64,000 nucleotides of DNA from WRGT01 sp964450405 (GTDB lineage: Bacteria; Spirochaetota; UBA4802; UBA5550), in NCBI GenBank assembly GCA_964450405.1, contig CAYVCQ010000016.1:1-64000 (forward strand), given 5' to 3'. Each line of letters starts with the position of its first letter. The first letter of the stretch is position 1. Under the pieces are notes generated by a model. It saw nothing but the letters and a program-made list of their open reading frames with translations. It was not told the DNA's origin and ran no database searches. Made by a program: the position numbers and the translations under genes. Below, piece after piece: positions 45,904 to 54,379 of this stretch.

Positions 45904-46635
45904 TTATCGCCACTCGGTTATCCCACGGGTTATCTCTTTACCGGATTCTTTTCCAACAAGTTTATGAATAAGTCTCCCGCTCTCTTTATCAATTTCTCCC
46001 AGAGAGATAACGGTCTCCCCGTAACGGGCTTCACCCTTGAAGTTCAAAATGATATCTTTAAGTTCTCTACCTTCATTCATATCCTCTCCGGCTTCAAGTA
46101 TCCAGGATGAATATATAGAATTATTAACATGATTGTTCATATCAAGATCGCTTCTTCTCACAACAAATTCTTTTTTATATTGAGGCTCTGATATTTCCGG
46201 GATAGGAGAGAAGTTATCCAGAAGAGCTCTTTCGGGATTTATTGGATAACCCGGCAATAACTCGGAGGGGCTAACGGGTTCTTTTTTTATATAATTTATA
46301 AGCATCCATGAACTGGTTGCCTGCATCAATATAATACCATTTTCGTCTTTTATAACAAATTCACGCACTGCAAAATTTCCGCTTTCTCCGGACCTCCATG
46401 TCGTAATTGTAAATTTATCAAAAAGCTTCGGGAGTTTTGTTACTGATAACCTGTATCGGGATATAACCCATGCATAACCTTTTCTTAAAATATCTCCTCC
46501 GCCAAAACCAATTGATTGTGCATGTGCTCCTGTTACCCCCTGAAAGTAGCTGAACAACATCGGAATTTTTATATGCCCGCCAGGGCCGGCATCATAGAGA
46601 GTTACTGTAAATGGCATTGAATATTTATTGGTCAT
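45904..46635 (-). CDS. Acyl-ACP thioesterase
   Basis: 243 residues with two hot-dog halves of the acyl-ACP thioesterase family. RRSDLDMNNHVNNSIY (about 160-175) carries the catalytic Asp165, Asn167 and His169. It frees fatty acids from acyl carrier protein. Converges with the plsC paralogue, and a Shine-Dalgarno-like AGGGGA precedes the ATG. A role in making free fatty acids for envelope lipids is inferred. Confidence 0.9.
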   Translation of the reverse strand: MTNKYSMPFTVTLYDAGPGGHIKIPMLFSYFQGVTGAHAQSIGFGGGDILRKGYAWVISRYRLSVTKLPKLFDKFTITTWRSGESGNFAVREFVIKDENGIILMQATSSWMLINYIKKEPVSPSELLPGYPINPERALLDNFSPIPEISEPQYKKEFVVRRSDLDMNNHVNNSIYSSWILEAGEDMNEGRELKDIILNFKGEARYGETVISLGEIDKESGRLIHKLVGKESGKEITRGITEWR

Positions 46636-46692
46636 AAGAATATCCCCTGAATAAAATTATACTCTTCATTAGAAAGATGTAATAACAAATTT

Positions 46693-47424
46693 TTATTTTC
46701 TCATAACCAGAGGATGATTTAAACCCCCGACATTATTTTTTATTACATCAAATTCCGGGAGACTTTCAAAAAGTTGTGTAAGATTTTTAAATCCGTAAGC
46801 CCGCGGATCAAAGCTTGGATTTATTTTGCGCAAATTCGAACCCACATGAGAGATATGTGTTTCAGAACCTTCACTCTCTGACATCTCATATGCTTTATTA
46901 ATCAGCTCAAGTTCAACAGAAGTTAACTGTGTTTTTTTGACTTTTGAATGAGCATTTTTTCCAGGTGTTTTTTCCTTTTCTGTATCAGGCATAATATTTT
47001 CACAATAAGTAAATATTTCGCAGGACTGCACAAATGCATTTGGTGTTTTCTTTTCGCCAATCCCCATTACAAATATTCCCTCTTCGCGAATCCTTTTTGC
47101 TAAACCGGTATAGTCGCTGTCACTTGAAACTATACAGAATCCATCGACAATTTTGTCATGAAGAATATCCATTGCGTCAATAATCAGAGATGTATCCGTG
47201 GAATTTTTCCCAGTGGTGTATGAGAATTTCTGTATCGGATTGAAAGAGAGATCGTTCAGCGTATCCTTCCACATATTCATGTGAGGATGAGTCCAGTCGC
47301 CATATATTCTACGGATTGTAACCTTTCCATATTTAGAAACCTCTTCAAGTATCGGCTTCATTAATTTTGCGCGAGCATTGTCTCCGTCTACTAATATTGC
47401 TATACGGTTTATTGTATTTTCCAT
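46693..47424 (-). CDS. NYN-domain/OST-HTH protein (LabA-like)
   Basis: 243 residues. The N-terminal NYN (PIN-like) ribonuclease domain (about 1-140) has AILVDGDNARAKL, TDTSLIIDAMDIL and VSSDSDYTGLAKRIRE with the acidic residues that bind metal. A linker is followed by an OST-HTH/LOTUS domain (about 165-240; DPRAYGFKNLTQLFES), which binds RNA or G-quadruplexes. It probably processes RNA. AGAGGA precedes the ATG. No neighbour hints at its target. Confidence 0.9.
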   Translation of the reverse strand: MENTINRIAILVDGDNARAKLMKPILEEVSKYGKVTIRRIYGDWTHPHMNMWKDTLNDLSFNPIQKFSYTTGKNSTDTSLIIDAMDILHDKIVDGFCIVSSDSDYTGLAKRIREEGIFVMGIGEKKTPNAFVQSCEIFTYCENIMPDTEKEKTPGKNAHSKVKKTQLTSVELELINKAYEMSESEGSETHISHVGSNLRKINPSFDPRAYGFKNLTQLFESLPEFDVIKNNVGGLNHPLVMRK

Positions 47425-47519
47425 GATGTTTTCCTCTTTCTGACTGATTATAGTTTAATCAAATATTATTTTCTTTAGAATATCAAGTTAATTATTATTT
47501 ATTGTATTTTCAAATATAA

Positions 47520-47557
47520 TTGACACCTTCTATCTTGTATATATATTATGTATACAT
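47520..47557 (+). promoter_or_regulatory. Promoter and operator of the AbrB-Doc pair
   Basis: TTGACA (47520-47525) and TATTAT (47544-47549) at 18-base spacing form a near-consensus promoter. The perfect 10-base palindrome ATGTATACAT (47548-47557) overlaps the -10 and could bind the antitoxin. AGGAGG follows at 47557-47562. Confidence 0.6.
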
Positions 47558-47570
47558 AGGAGGATCTTTG

Positions 47571-47798
47571 ATGATAAAAAAAATGATTACTCACGGAAAT
47601 AGTTCCGCTCTTATAATAGATAAACCTATAATGGAACTGCTTCATATTGATAATGATACTCTGCTTGAGATATCCACCGATGGAAGTAATATTATAATAT
47701 CACCTGTTCAGGATATTGATCGAATGAATAAATTAAATAAATCACTCGATAAAATAAACAAAAAACATCAGGCTACCCTTCAAAAGCTTGCAAAATGA
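47571..47798 (+). CDS. AbrB/MazE-type antitoxin
   Basis: 75 residues. An AbrB-type DNA-binding hairpin (about 1-47; KKMITHGNSSALIIDKPIMELLHI, GSNIIISPV) with a charged C-terminal helix. The start is placed at 47571 because AGGAGG lies upstream; the open frame begins at 47520. It overlaps the Doc start by four bases. It replaces the usual Phd as partner of a Doc toxin. Confidence 0.88.
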   Translation: MIKKMITHGNSSALIIDKPIMELLHIDNDTLLEISTDGSNIIISPVQDIDRMNKLNKSLDKINKKHQATLQKLAK

Positions 47799-48187
47799 AA
47801 ACAGAAAAAATTGAATTTCTTACACTTGCTGAAGTAGTTGAAATTCATAAAAACCAGATAAAACTATATGGCGGGGATGGCGGAATCAGAGATTACAATC
47901 TGCTTAATTCTGCAATTTATATTCCACAGTCAACCTTCGAAGGACAATTTCTTTACGATGACTTATTTGATATGGCTTCTTCATATATTTATCACATCTG
48001 CCAGAACCATCCATTTGTTGATGGAAATAAAAGAGTGGCACTTGTCTGCGGGCTTATATTTCTTGATATTAATGGAATAGAGTTAGATGACCCATCGGGA
48101 ATTTTGTATAAAATGATGATGAAAACTGCAAAGGGAATAAGCAGTAAAGAGGAGATATCGGGGATTTTAAGAAAGCTGTCTGTATGA
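47795..48187 (+). CDS. doc: Doc/Fic-family death-on-curing toxin
   Basis: 130 residues. The Fic motif HPFVDGNKR (72-80) is complete. Doc proteins phosphorylate EF-Tu and stop translation. GGDGGIRDYNLLNSAI (about 27-42) and the C-terminal GISSKEEISGILRK are typical of the Doc subgroup. It is translationally coupled to the AbrB-like antitoxin and forms a complete type II module; the motif is intact, so the toxin is probably active. Confidence 0.93.
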   Translation: MKTEKIEFLTLAEVVEIHKNQIKLYGGDGGIRDYNLLNSAIYIPQSTFEGQFLYDDLFDMASSYIYHICQNHPFVDGNKRVALVCGLIFLDINGIELDDPSGILYKMMMKTAKGISSKEEISGILRKLSV

Positions 48188-48223
48188 AGTTAACCACCTG
48201 CGTAATTAAAAAATCCGTTTTTA

Positions 48224-49576
48224 TCATTTTTTCAATATCAAAGCATCAAGTTTTTTGTTCAAATTATCAAATTTTATAATTAAATCATCACCCTTCGAGT
48301 CTCTATAAATAATTTTCCCATCTTTATCTATTAAAAACATATCCGGCACACTATGTATATTGTATTTTTTTAATAAGTCATTTTTTAGTTCATAGTTTTG
48401 TAATACCTGCGGCCAGACTAAACTTTCATCATTTATTTCTCTTAATACTAAATCTTCATTAGGATCAATGGGTACACCAATAATACTAAAATTATCGTAC
48501 TTGCTAAATTTATTATATATTTCTTTTAAATATACATACTCCTCTTTCACAAACAGATGATTTGGCTGCCAGAAATGTAATATTACATATTTACCTTTGA
48601 GTTTATCTAAACAGATTTCATTATCATTTATATCTTTGACACAGAATTTCGGAGATGCCTGACCTACATTTAAAGTCTTAATATCATACAAATATTCTTT
48701 CGAGCTATTTGTATAGCCTTTGTCATCATTGATTTTTATCACTTTATTGAAGTATAAGGATGCGGTTTGTTTATCATTTACGTAATAATAATATTCACCT
48801 ATTTCAAATAATAAAACAGTCTTTGCTTTAATTGAAGTGGTTTTTTTACTTAGGTCTTTTAATAATTCAACTCCCTCTGAAATTATTTTTTTGTCTCTAG
48901 TTCTATAAAATGGATTCAAAATAAAAAATCCCATTCTATACCAGACATCATCGTCATTTATTATTAAAGGCAATGCGTCCCTTACCTTTTCATAAGAATC
49001 CGTATTACTCCAACTCAAAAATGCTTTTATAACTGCATCAGTTGCAATTCCAGATGGCCGTTCTTTTAAATATATGCTAAAGAATTTTTCTCCATCCTCT
49101 TTTTCTTTTTCTTCGGAAAATTCAGATTTATCGTTTTCTATCATATAATAATATTGGGCTTCTCTTAATTCATATCCTGTAAAAATAATCTTTGTAACCG
49201 GTAAAGAGATGCTCCACTCTTTTGTAATCTTATTATTTGCTTTTCTGATAAGCTGCAGATGAATAATGTCTCCAATTTCCCCCTTAAAAATCTTTTTTAT
49301 TTCATCAAGAGATTTAACCTTTGTGGAAACAAAAAGGTCATTATTCTTTTTTACTGCTGTTACAAAGTCACCTTCTTTCAAGGTTTTATCGCTTTTTGCC
49401 TTATCTGCTGAACTATTTTTTATTATTCTATTTATGACTACATAGCTATCATGCGTATGACTAAAACTGATTCCAATTCCATCGATTGAATTTTTAAATT
49501 CAGAATTGTTCTTTTTTGAATTACTATTACAGCAAATAAATATACATGCAAGTATTACTAATAGATATTTTTTCAT
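48224..49576 (-). CDS. Lipoprotein with PDZ-like and TlpA-like domains, no CxxC
   Basis: 450 residues from the ATG at 49576 (AAGGA at good spacing; open frame to 49600). A lipoprotein signal with ICC at about 16. An N-terminal PDZ-like region (about 30-120; IKNSSADKAKSDKTLKEGDFV), a middle TPR-like helical segment, then a TlpA/thioredoxin-like domain (about 300-440; GKYVILHFWQPNHLFVKEE). The position of the usual WCxxC carries QPNHL, so thiol redox chemistry is not expected. The later IIGVPIDPNEDL and SVPDMFLIDKDGKI blocks fit the TlpA fold. Function unknown. Confidence 0.82.
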   Translation of the reverse strand: MKKYLLVILACIFICCNSNSKKNNSEFKNSIDGIGISFSHTHDSYVVINRIIKNSSADKAKSDKTLKEGDFVTAVKKNNDLFVSTKVKSLDEIKKIFKGEIGDIIHLQLIRKANNKITKEWSISLPVTKIIFTGYELREAQYYYMIENDKSEFSEEKEKEDGEKFFSIYLKERPSGIATDAVIKAFLSWSNTDSYEKVRDALPLIINDDDVWYRMGFFILNPFYRTRDKKIISEGVELLKDLSKKTTSIKAKTVLLFEIGEYYYYVNDKQTASLYFNKVIKINDDKGYTNSSKEYLYDIKTLNVGQASPKFCVKDINDNEICLDKLKGKYVILHFWQPNHLFVKEEYVYLKEIYNKFSKYDNFSIIGVPIDPNEDLVLREINDESLVWPQVLQNYELKNDLLKKYNIHSVPDMFLIDKDGKIIYRDSKGDDLIIKFDNLNKKLDALILKK

Positions 49577-49871
49577 AGTATTCCTTAATAAATCAGTCAC
49601 AGAGGACGGATTAAATTTTAAGATATTTCATCTCACTTTCATTTATCCGATTCTTTTTGTAAAATGCAATAAAGATTTAATGATATATTATAAATAAACA
49701 ATTCACATTGGTATGTAATTAATTACCTTGTATAAAAATCAGAAAGAATGAGCTGTTCTTAATATCATTAAATTAATTTTTTGTATAATTAAGATTCCAT
49801 TAACAAACTAATAAAACAGTTGTAAAGAAAACCATAATCCTTATTTTCATTCACAACCAAGGACAAACTTT

Positions 49872-51728
49872 TTGAAAAAAATAAAACTCATACTAATATC
49901 AATCCACATAAAAAACTCGCCGCAGGCAATGCCCCTTGCTGCCGGATTACTGAAAGCACAGCTTTATTCAGAACCTGAAATAAGCGGCAAAGTCGATGTA
50001 TCTATCATGGATTTCTACCTCGATAATACTGCTGAAATTATTGCCGATTCTATCTGTAATGACTCGCCCGATATGATCGGTTTCTCCACATATTTGTGGA
50101 ACAGAGAATTGACAGAGATAATCTGCAGAATTATTAAAAGCAGATTCCCCGATATTATTCTTTTCGCAGGAGGAGCAGAGGCAACAGCTCTTCCGGAAAA
50201 TCTTCTTAACAGCGCGCCATTTGACTTTGTCGTCAAAGGTGAAGGCGAACTTGTTCTGTCGAAAGTTATGAAAAGAATCGTAGATAATAAAGCCTACAAC
50301 GATGTACCGGGTGTCTATCTGAAGAAAGATAAAAACGCTGCTGCTGAAAATCAATTGCCGGTAAGCGACCTCGACATGCTTCCCTCTCCCTTTTTAACAG
50401 GAGTTTTAGATGTAGAAAAATACTCCGGAGTCCTATGGGAACTCTCCCGGGGGTGTCCTTTTAAATGTAGTTTCTGTTTTGAATCACGAGGTGTTGCCGG
50501 TGTAAGACAATTCACACTGGATCGTCTGCAGAAGGAACTGGAACTCTTTGAATCAAAAAAAGTAAACCAGATCTTTGTTCTTGACCCGACTTTTAACCGT
50601 GACGTAAACCGGGCAAAAAAAATACTCCGTATGATTCTCAAAACTGCACCTCTGATTCACTTCACATTCGAAGTGAGGACAGAATATATAGATAATGAAA
50701 TTGCTGAACTTTTCGCACAGATAAACTGCAGTCTGCAGATTGGACTTCAAAGCGCCCTTCCGGAGGTGCTCTCTAAAGTTAACAGAAAAATAGATCCTGA
50801 TAAATATGCAGAAAAAATATCTCTCCTCAATGCAAACGGTGTAATTTTCGGACTTGATTTAATATATGGACTTCCCGGTGATACCCTTGAAGGATTTAAA
50901 CAAAGCCTGAACTTTGCACTTAGACTTCAGCCGAATCATCTTGACATCTTCCCCCTTGCGGTTCTCCCCGGAACGGCTCTTTACGATGATGCTCACTCTT
51001 TCAATCTCAATTTTCTGGAGGAAGCACCATATACACTTATCTCCTCTTCCGGATTTTCAGAATCAGAAATGAAATACGCCGAGTCTTTAAAAAATTCATG
51101 TAATATTTTTTACAACTGTGGCGGAGCTGCAGGATGGATGTTTATGGTTCTTGAAACTCTGGATATTGAACCCTCTGAACTTCTTGAAAGTTTTATAAAG
51201 TTTACCTCTAACAAAAAAATAACAGATGAATCTTCAAGAGATACGATTACTGATTTACAGACTTCTTTTGTAAGGGAACTTTTTACAGAAAATGATATTC
51301 TGAACCTCTTCCCGGTTATGGACGACTTAATAAAGTTTCACGGTGCGCTGAATAATGCACTCTTTGCAGGCTCATACCACGGAGATACTAAAACCACTTT
51401 CAGCCAGGACACTATCTTTAAGCTTTCTAATGGAACAAATCTTCTCACTCTTAAATATAACTTTGATGAACTTATGACTGTTGGTGAATTTACACTGGAG
51501 GAGTTTCTGATAAACTATCGTCCTGAAAAGACTTATGTCATAATCTATAATTCCGGCGGCGAGGTTAAACCTCTCATTGTGGATAAACAAATTTTTAAAC
51601 TTCTTCAGTCTTTTAATGGTAAAATCTCATTAAAAGAAATCCTGAAACAGAACTCATCTATCGATAAAACTGAGGCTCAGGAGTTTATTGAATATGCAAT
51701 AGCTGAGAAAATGATTTACTCCATTTGA
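49872..51728 (+). CDS. B12-binding radical SAM protein, DUF4080-like
   Basis: 618 residues. An N-terminal cobalamin-binding-like Rossmann domain (about 1-150; PDIILFAGGAEATALPENLL) precedes a radical-SAM core with CPFKCSFC (about 195-202). The C-terminal part has the DUF4080-like extension. The start is TTG at 49872, with AGGA upstream. Such proteins carry out methylation or other radical chemistry; substrate unknown. No operon partner is obvious. Confidence 0.87.
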   Translation: MKKIKLILISIHIKNSPQAMPLAAGLLKAQLYSEPEISGKVDVSIMDFYLDNTAEIIADSICNDSPDMIGFSTYLWNRELTEIICRIIKSRFPDIILFAGGAEATALPENLLNSAPFDFVVKGEGELVLSKVMKRIVDNKAYNDVPGVYLKKDKNAAAENQLPVSDLDMLPSPFLTGVLDVEKYSGVLWELSRGCPFKCSFCFESRGVAGVRQFTLDRLQKELELFESKKVNQIFVLDPTFNRDVNRAKKILRMILKTAPLIHFTFEVRTEYIDNEIAELFAQINCSLQIGLQSALPEVLSKVNRKIDPDKYAEKISLLNANGVIFGLDLIYGLPGDTLEGFKQSLNFALRLQPNHLDIFPLAVLPGTALYDDAHSFNLNFLEEAPYTLISSSGFSESEMKYAESLKNSCNIFYNCGGAAGWMFMVLETLDIEPSELLESFIKFTSNKKITDESSRDTITDLQTSFVRELFTENDILNLFPVMDDLIKFHGALNNALFAGSYHGDTKTTFSQDTIFKLSNGTNLLTLKYNFDELMTVGEFTLEEFLINYRPEKTYVIIYNSGGEVKPLIVDKQIFKLLQSFNGKISLKEILKQNSSIDKTEAQEFIEYAIAEKMIYSI

Positions 51729-51835
51729 TGATAATTTTCATACACTCGCCTTTTTTTAAACATTTTTTTTCTCCGTTTTGTCACACTCTCTTTGTTTTTA
51801 TACTATAAGTATAAAAATCATTTAGAGGAATTAAT

Positions 51836-52351
51836 ATGAAAGCACTTGTTGTATACTTATCTCAAACAGGAAACACGAAGCGGATCGCAGAGGCTATTTT
51901 CGATGAAATTACCTGCGAAAAGGATCTAAAAAAAATTGAAGAAGTTACAAGCGTCAATGACTATGATCTTGTAGTTGCCGGATTTCCCGTATGGCAATTC
52001 GGCCCCGCTGAACCTGCAAAAAAATTTTTAGCTGAACACGCAAAGGGAAAAAACATCGCACTTTTTGTAACCCACGCAATGGATCCGGAATCTTCTGATT
52101 CAGTATCCAGCGAAATGCTAAGGGGAATTCTTGATAAATGTAAAGCTTCTGTCTCAGATGGCAATCTTATCGGCTTATTTAACTGTCAGGGTGAACTCTC
52201 CGTGAACATAGCGGAGTTTCTTTTGAAAAACAATGACCCGGCCATGAGGAAATTCGGCGAGATGCGGATTTCTACAATAGGTCATCCCGACAGCAGAGAT
52301 ATAAATTCGGCGCGCATATTTGCCAGGGATATACTAAACAGTTATTTATAA
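51836..52351 (+). CDS. Flavodoxin family protein
   Basis: 171 residues. The FMN phosphate-binding loop SQTGNTKRIA (about 9-18) and the AGFPVWQFGPA block (about 49-59) place it among flavodoxins/FMN-binding electron carriers. Probable low-potential electron donor. AGAGGA precedes the ATG. It follows the radical SAM gene by about 100 bases and could supply electrons to it; that is inference. Confidence 0.92.
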   Translation: MKALVVYLSQTGNTKRIAEAIFDEITCEKDLKKIEEVTSVNDYDLVVAGFPVWQFGPAEPAKKFLAEHAKGKNIALFVTHAMDPESSDSVSSEMLRGILDKCKASVSDGNLIGLFNCQGELSVNIAEFLLKNNDPAMRKFGEMRISTIGHPDSRDINSARIFARDILNSYL

Positions 52352-52397
52352 TATTTGCTCAATGTACTGGGGCTCAATTAATTTTAAACAAAACAGA

Positions 52398-52427
52398 GTT
52401 TACAAAGGTTTACAAAGGTTTACAAAG
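52398..52427 (+). repeat. Three perfect tandem 10-bp repeats
   Basis: GTTTACAAAG is repeated three times without spacer (52398-52407, 52408-52417, 52418-52427) 43 bases before the sigma-factor ATG. The period is close to one helical turn. Confidence 0.85.
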
Positions 52428-52469
52428 CAAAATTTTTTAAAATCGTCGTTGAATAAACAGGATGTTATT

Positions 52470-53351
52470 ATGAGTAAAAAAATTATTCAGAACAATAATA
52501 GTGATGAAAAACTTATCGATTATCAATTGATAGCAGACTCGGTTGCAGGGAACAGAAAAGCTCTTGAATCATTGATTAATAGACATCAGGGATGGATTTA
52601 TAATATCGCATTCAAGATGGTTATGGATCACGATGAGGCTGCTGATATTACTCAGGAAATTTTAATTAAAGTAATAACAAGTCTGGCATCATATGATTCC
52701 ACTAGAGGCGCATTCAGAACCTGGGTGTACCGGATAACCGCAAATCATATTATCAAAATGAAAAAGAGCCGCATGGAACAGCGATTCACTGATTTGAATA
52801 TATATGTTTCTATGATAGAATCTATTCCCGATCACCGAAATTCGTCGCATCCTGAATCTAATATGATACAGGAGGATATCCGGATCAGCTGCATGGCGGG
52901 AATGCTGATTTGTCTTAACCGCACCGAACGTCTTGTATTAGTTCTGGGTGGAATTTTCGGAGTTACAGACGTTATCGGCAGTGAAGTTATCGGTGTTTCA
53001 AAAAGCAACTTCAGAAAGATTTTATCTCGCGCAAGGAATAAAGTATACTCCCATATACACGGATTATGCGGACATGTAAATCCGGAAAATCCCTGCAGGT
53101 GTTCAAACAAGATGAAGTCCTTTCTCGATTCCGGAAGAGTTGTTCCCGAAGCTCTAAAGTACAACAAACCTTCACTGCATACAATTCGCACGGAGTTGAG
53201 TTTTAAACTCGATGAATTTAGAGAACTCTACTATGATCCTTTTTTTGATATTTTCAGGAACGATCCGTTTTACAAACCGCCTGACATGACAGGCTGGCTA
53301 AGGAACACTCTTGAACACGAAAGCTTCAGGGATATATTCAGCATACATTAG
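52470..53351 (+). CDS. ECF-type RNA polymerase sigma factor with Cys-rich C-terminal extension
   Basis: 293 residues from the ATG at 52470, preceded by AGGA; the open frame extends upstream but lacks an RBS there. Sigma region 2 (about 24-90; GWIYNIAFKMVMDHDEAADITQEILIKV) and region 4 (about 145-195; GVSKSNFRKILSRARNKVY) are clear. It then has a long C-terminal part with NPENPCRCSNKMKSFLDSG, an extension known in some ECF groups, possibly sensory or metal-binding. No anti-sigma factor is beside it. The tandem repeats upstream may be the control site. Confidence 0.9.
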   Translation: MSKKIIQNNNSDEKLIDYQLIADSVAGNRKALESLINRHQGWIYNIAFKMVMDHDEAADITQEILIKVITSLASYDSTRGAFRTWVYRITANHIIKMKKSRMEQRFTDLNIYVSMIESIPDHRNSSHPESNMIQEDIRISCMAGMLICLNRTERLVLVLGGIFGVTDVIGSEVIGVSKSNFRKILSRARNKVYSHIHGLCGHVNPENPCRCSNKMKSFLDSGRVVPEALKYNKPSLHTIRTELSFKLDEFRELYYDPFFDIFRNDPFYKPPDMTGWLRNTLEHESFRDIFSIH

Positions 53352-53482
53352 AATATTCACCGGAGTTAAATGCAGCTTAATTCAAAATGGCGGTATCCAA
53401 ATACAATCTCACGGGTGATTCTTCAATTTCAATTGCGAGGTTGTTTAGCATCCCATCGACAAATTATAATGAGGTATAAATA

Positions 53483-53911
53483 ATGAATAATGTAAAATCA
53501 AATATTAGAAGTTCTTTCCGTACAGAGATGGTAGCGGCAGGACTTTATTCTGTTCTTTCAGATCAATACGGAAAAAGAAATCCGCAGCTTGGAATTCGTT
53601 TTAAGGAGGCTTCGGAACAGGAGCATATGCATGGGAGACTCTTCAAACAGTTTTATTTCAACACCTTCAATGAAGAAGCTGGAAATGAAAAAATCTGGTT
53701 GGCTGCAGGAAGATTTGCCGGGAGAATGATGACCCTTATCCCTCTTAAAAAAAAGATGAAGATTCTTGAAGAGAAAGAATCGGCCGCGGTAAAAATGATT
53801 GAGGCAAGGCTTGCGGCCAACGAGGAACCTTCTATAGCTAAAATTCTCAAGCGGATACTCCCTGATGAAATATCCCATGCCGGGATTTATGCGGACGTTT
53901 TTGGCTCCTGA
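53483..53911 (+). CDS. Ferritin-like diiron-type protein
   Basis: 142 residues, mainly helical. Glu and His at EQEHMHGRLF (about 45-54) and DEISHAGIY (about 130-138), with Glu in helix 1 (FRTEMVAAGLYSVLSDQYG), match the four-helix ferritin-like/rubrerythrin diiron scheme by eye. It could bind iron for redox or storage. Follows the sigma factor after 131 bases and ends at a good terminator; the sigma factor might control it. Confidence 0.75.
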   Translation: MNNVKSNIRSSFRTEMVAAGLYSVLSDQYGKRNPQLGIRFKEASEQEHMHGRLFKQFYFNTFNEEAGNEKIWLAAGRFAGRMMTLIPLKKKMKILEEKESAAVKMIEARLAANEEPSIAKILKRILPDEISHAGIYADVFGS

Positions 53912-53932
53912 TATATTTTTCTTACAACCGGA

Positions 53933-53977
53933 ACAGGCCAGATAGAGACAAGTGTCTCTGATTGGCCTGTCTTTTTT
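53933..53977 (+). terminator. Intrinsic terminator after the ferritin-like gene
   Basis: ACAGGCCA pairs with TGGCCTGT, enclosing AGAGACA/TGTCTCT, and CTTTTTTATTTTTT follows. Confidence 0.9.
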
Positions 53978-53995
53978 ATTTTTTATATTTCCTAA

Positions 53996-54355
53996 TCATG
54001 GACCAGTTAATCCTGTTGAAACAAGAATTTCTGTTACTGAATTCTTCTTAAAAACGATCGCTACCTGCCATCTCCTGCCGATTAAAAATCCCTTTTCTAT
54101 ATCACAGTACAAGAAATCAATATGCTCGTATACTTTTTCACCATCAGTAAAAGATGAATCTTTTTGTATGCTGCATTTGAACCCGTTTTTCTCCATGATA
54201 ATTTTTGCCGCATTAATATCAGACCCGATGGGAATAATATTTAATATTGAATTTTTTACACTCTCCGGATTTTCAGTCAATTCTATACTCATGTTTTTCC
54301 CCGATAGTCCCAAAGAAGCAAAAACTAGAACAAATGTAATAATAAAACTTTTCAT
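53996..54355 (-). CDS. Small secreted protein of unknown function
   Basis: 119 residues with an N-terminal signal peptide (about 1-18, ASLGLSGK). The body has a repeated K-x-I-M-E pattern and two Cys (FKCSI, LYCDI) that could form a disulphide. No family recognised. It follows 54380-55348 by 24 bases, so the two probably form an operon, and the pairing of a large and a small unknown protein could mean effector-partner or precursor-chaperone, but this is a guess. Confidence 0.65.
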   Translation of the reverse strand: MKSFIITFVLVFASLGLSGKNMSIELTENPESVKNSILNIIPIGSDINAAKIIMEKNGFKCSIQKDSSFTDGEKVYEHIDFLYCDIEKGFLIGRRWQVAIVFKKNSVTEILVSTGLTGP

Positions 54356-54379
54356 AATAGTATTTTCTTTTTGTCTCTT

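Noticed and set aside
48224..49576. Functional thiol-disulphide oxidoreductase call
   Set aside because: The CxxC motif is missing, so only a TlpA-like fold is claimed.
52398..52427. CRISPR-like array
   Set aside because: Units are 10 bp, adjacent and without spacers; no cas genes.
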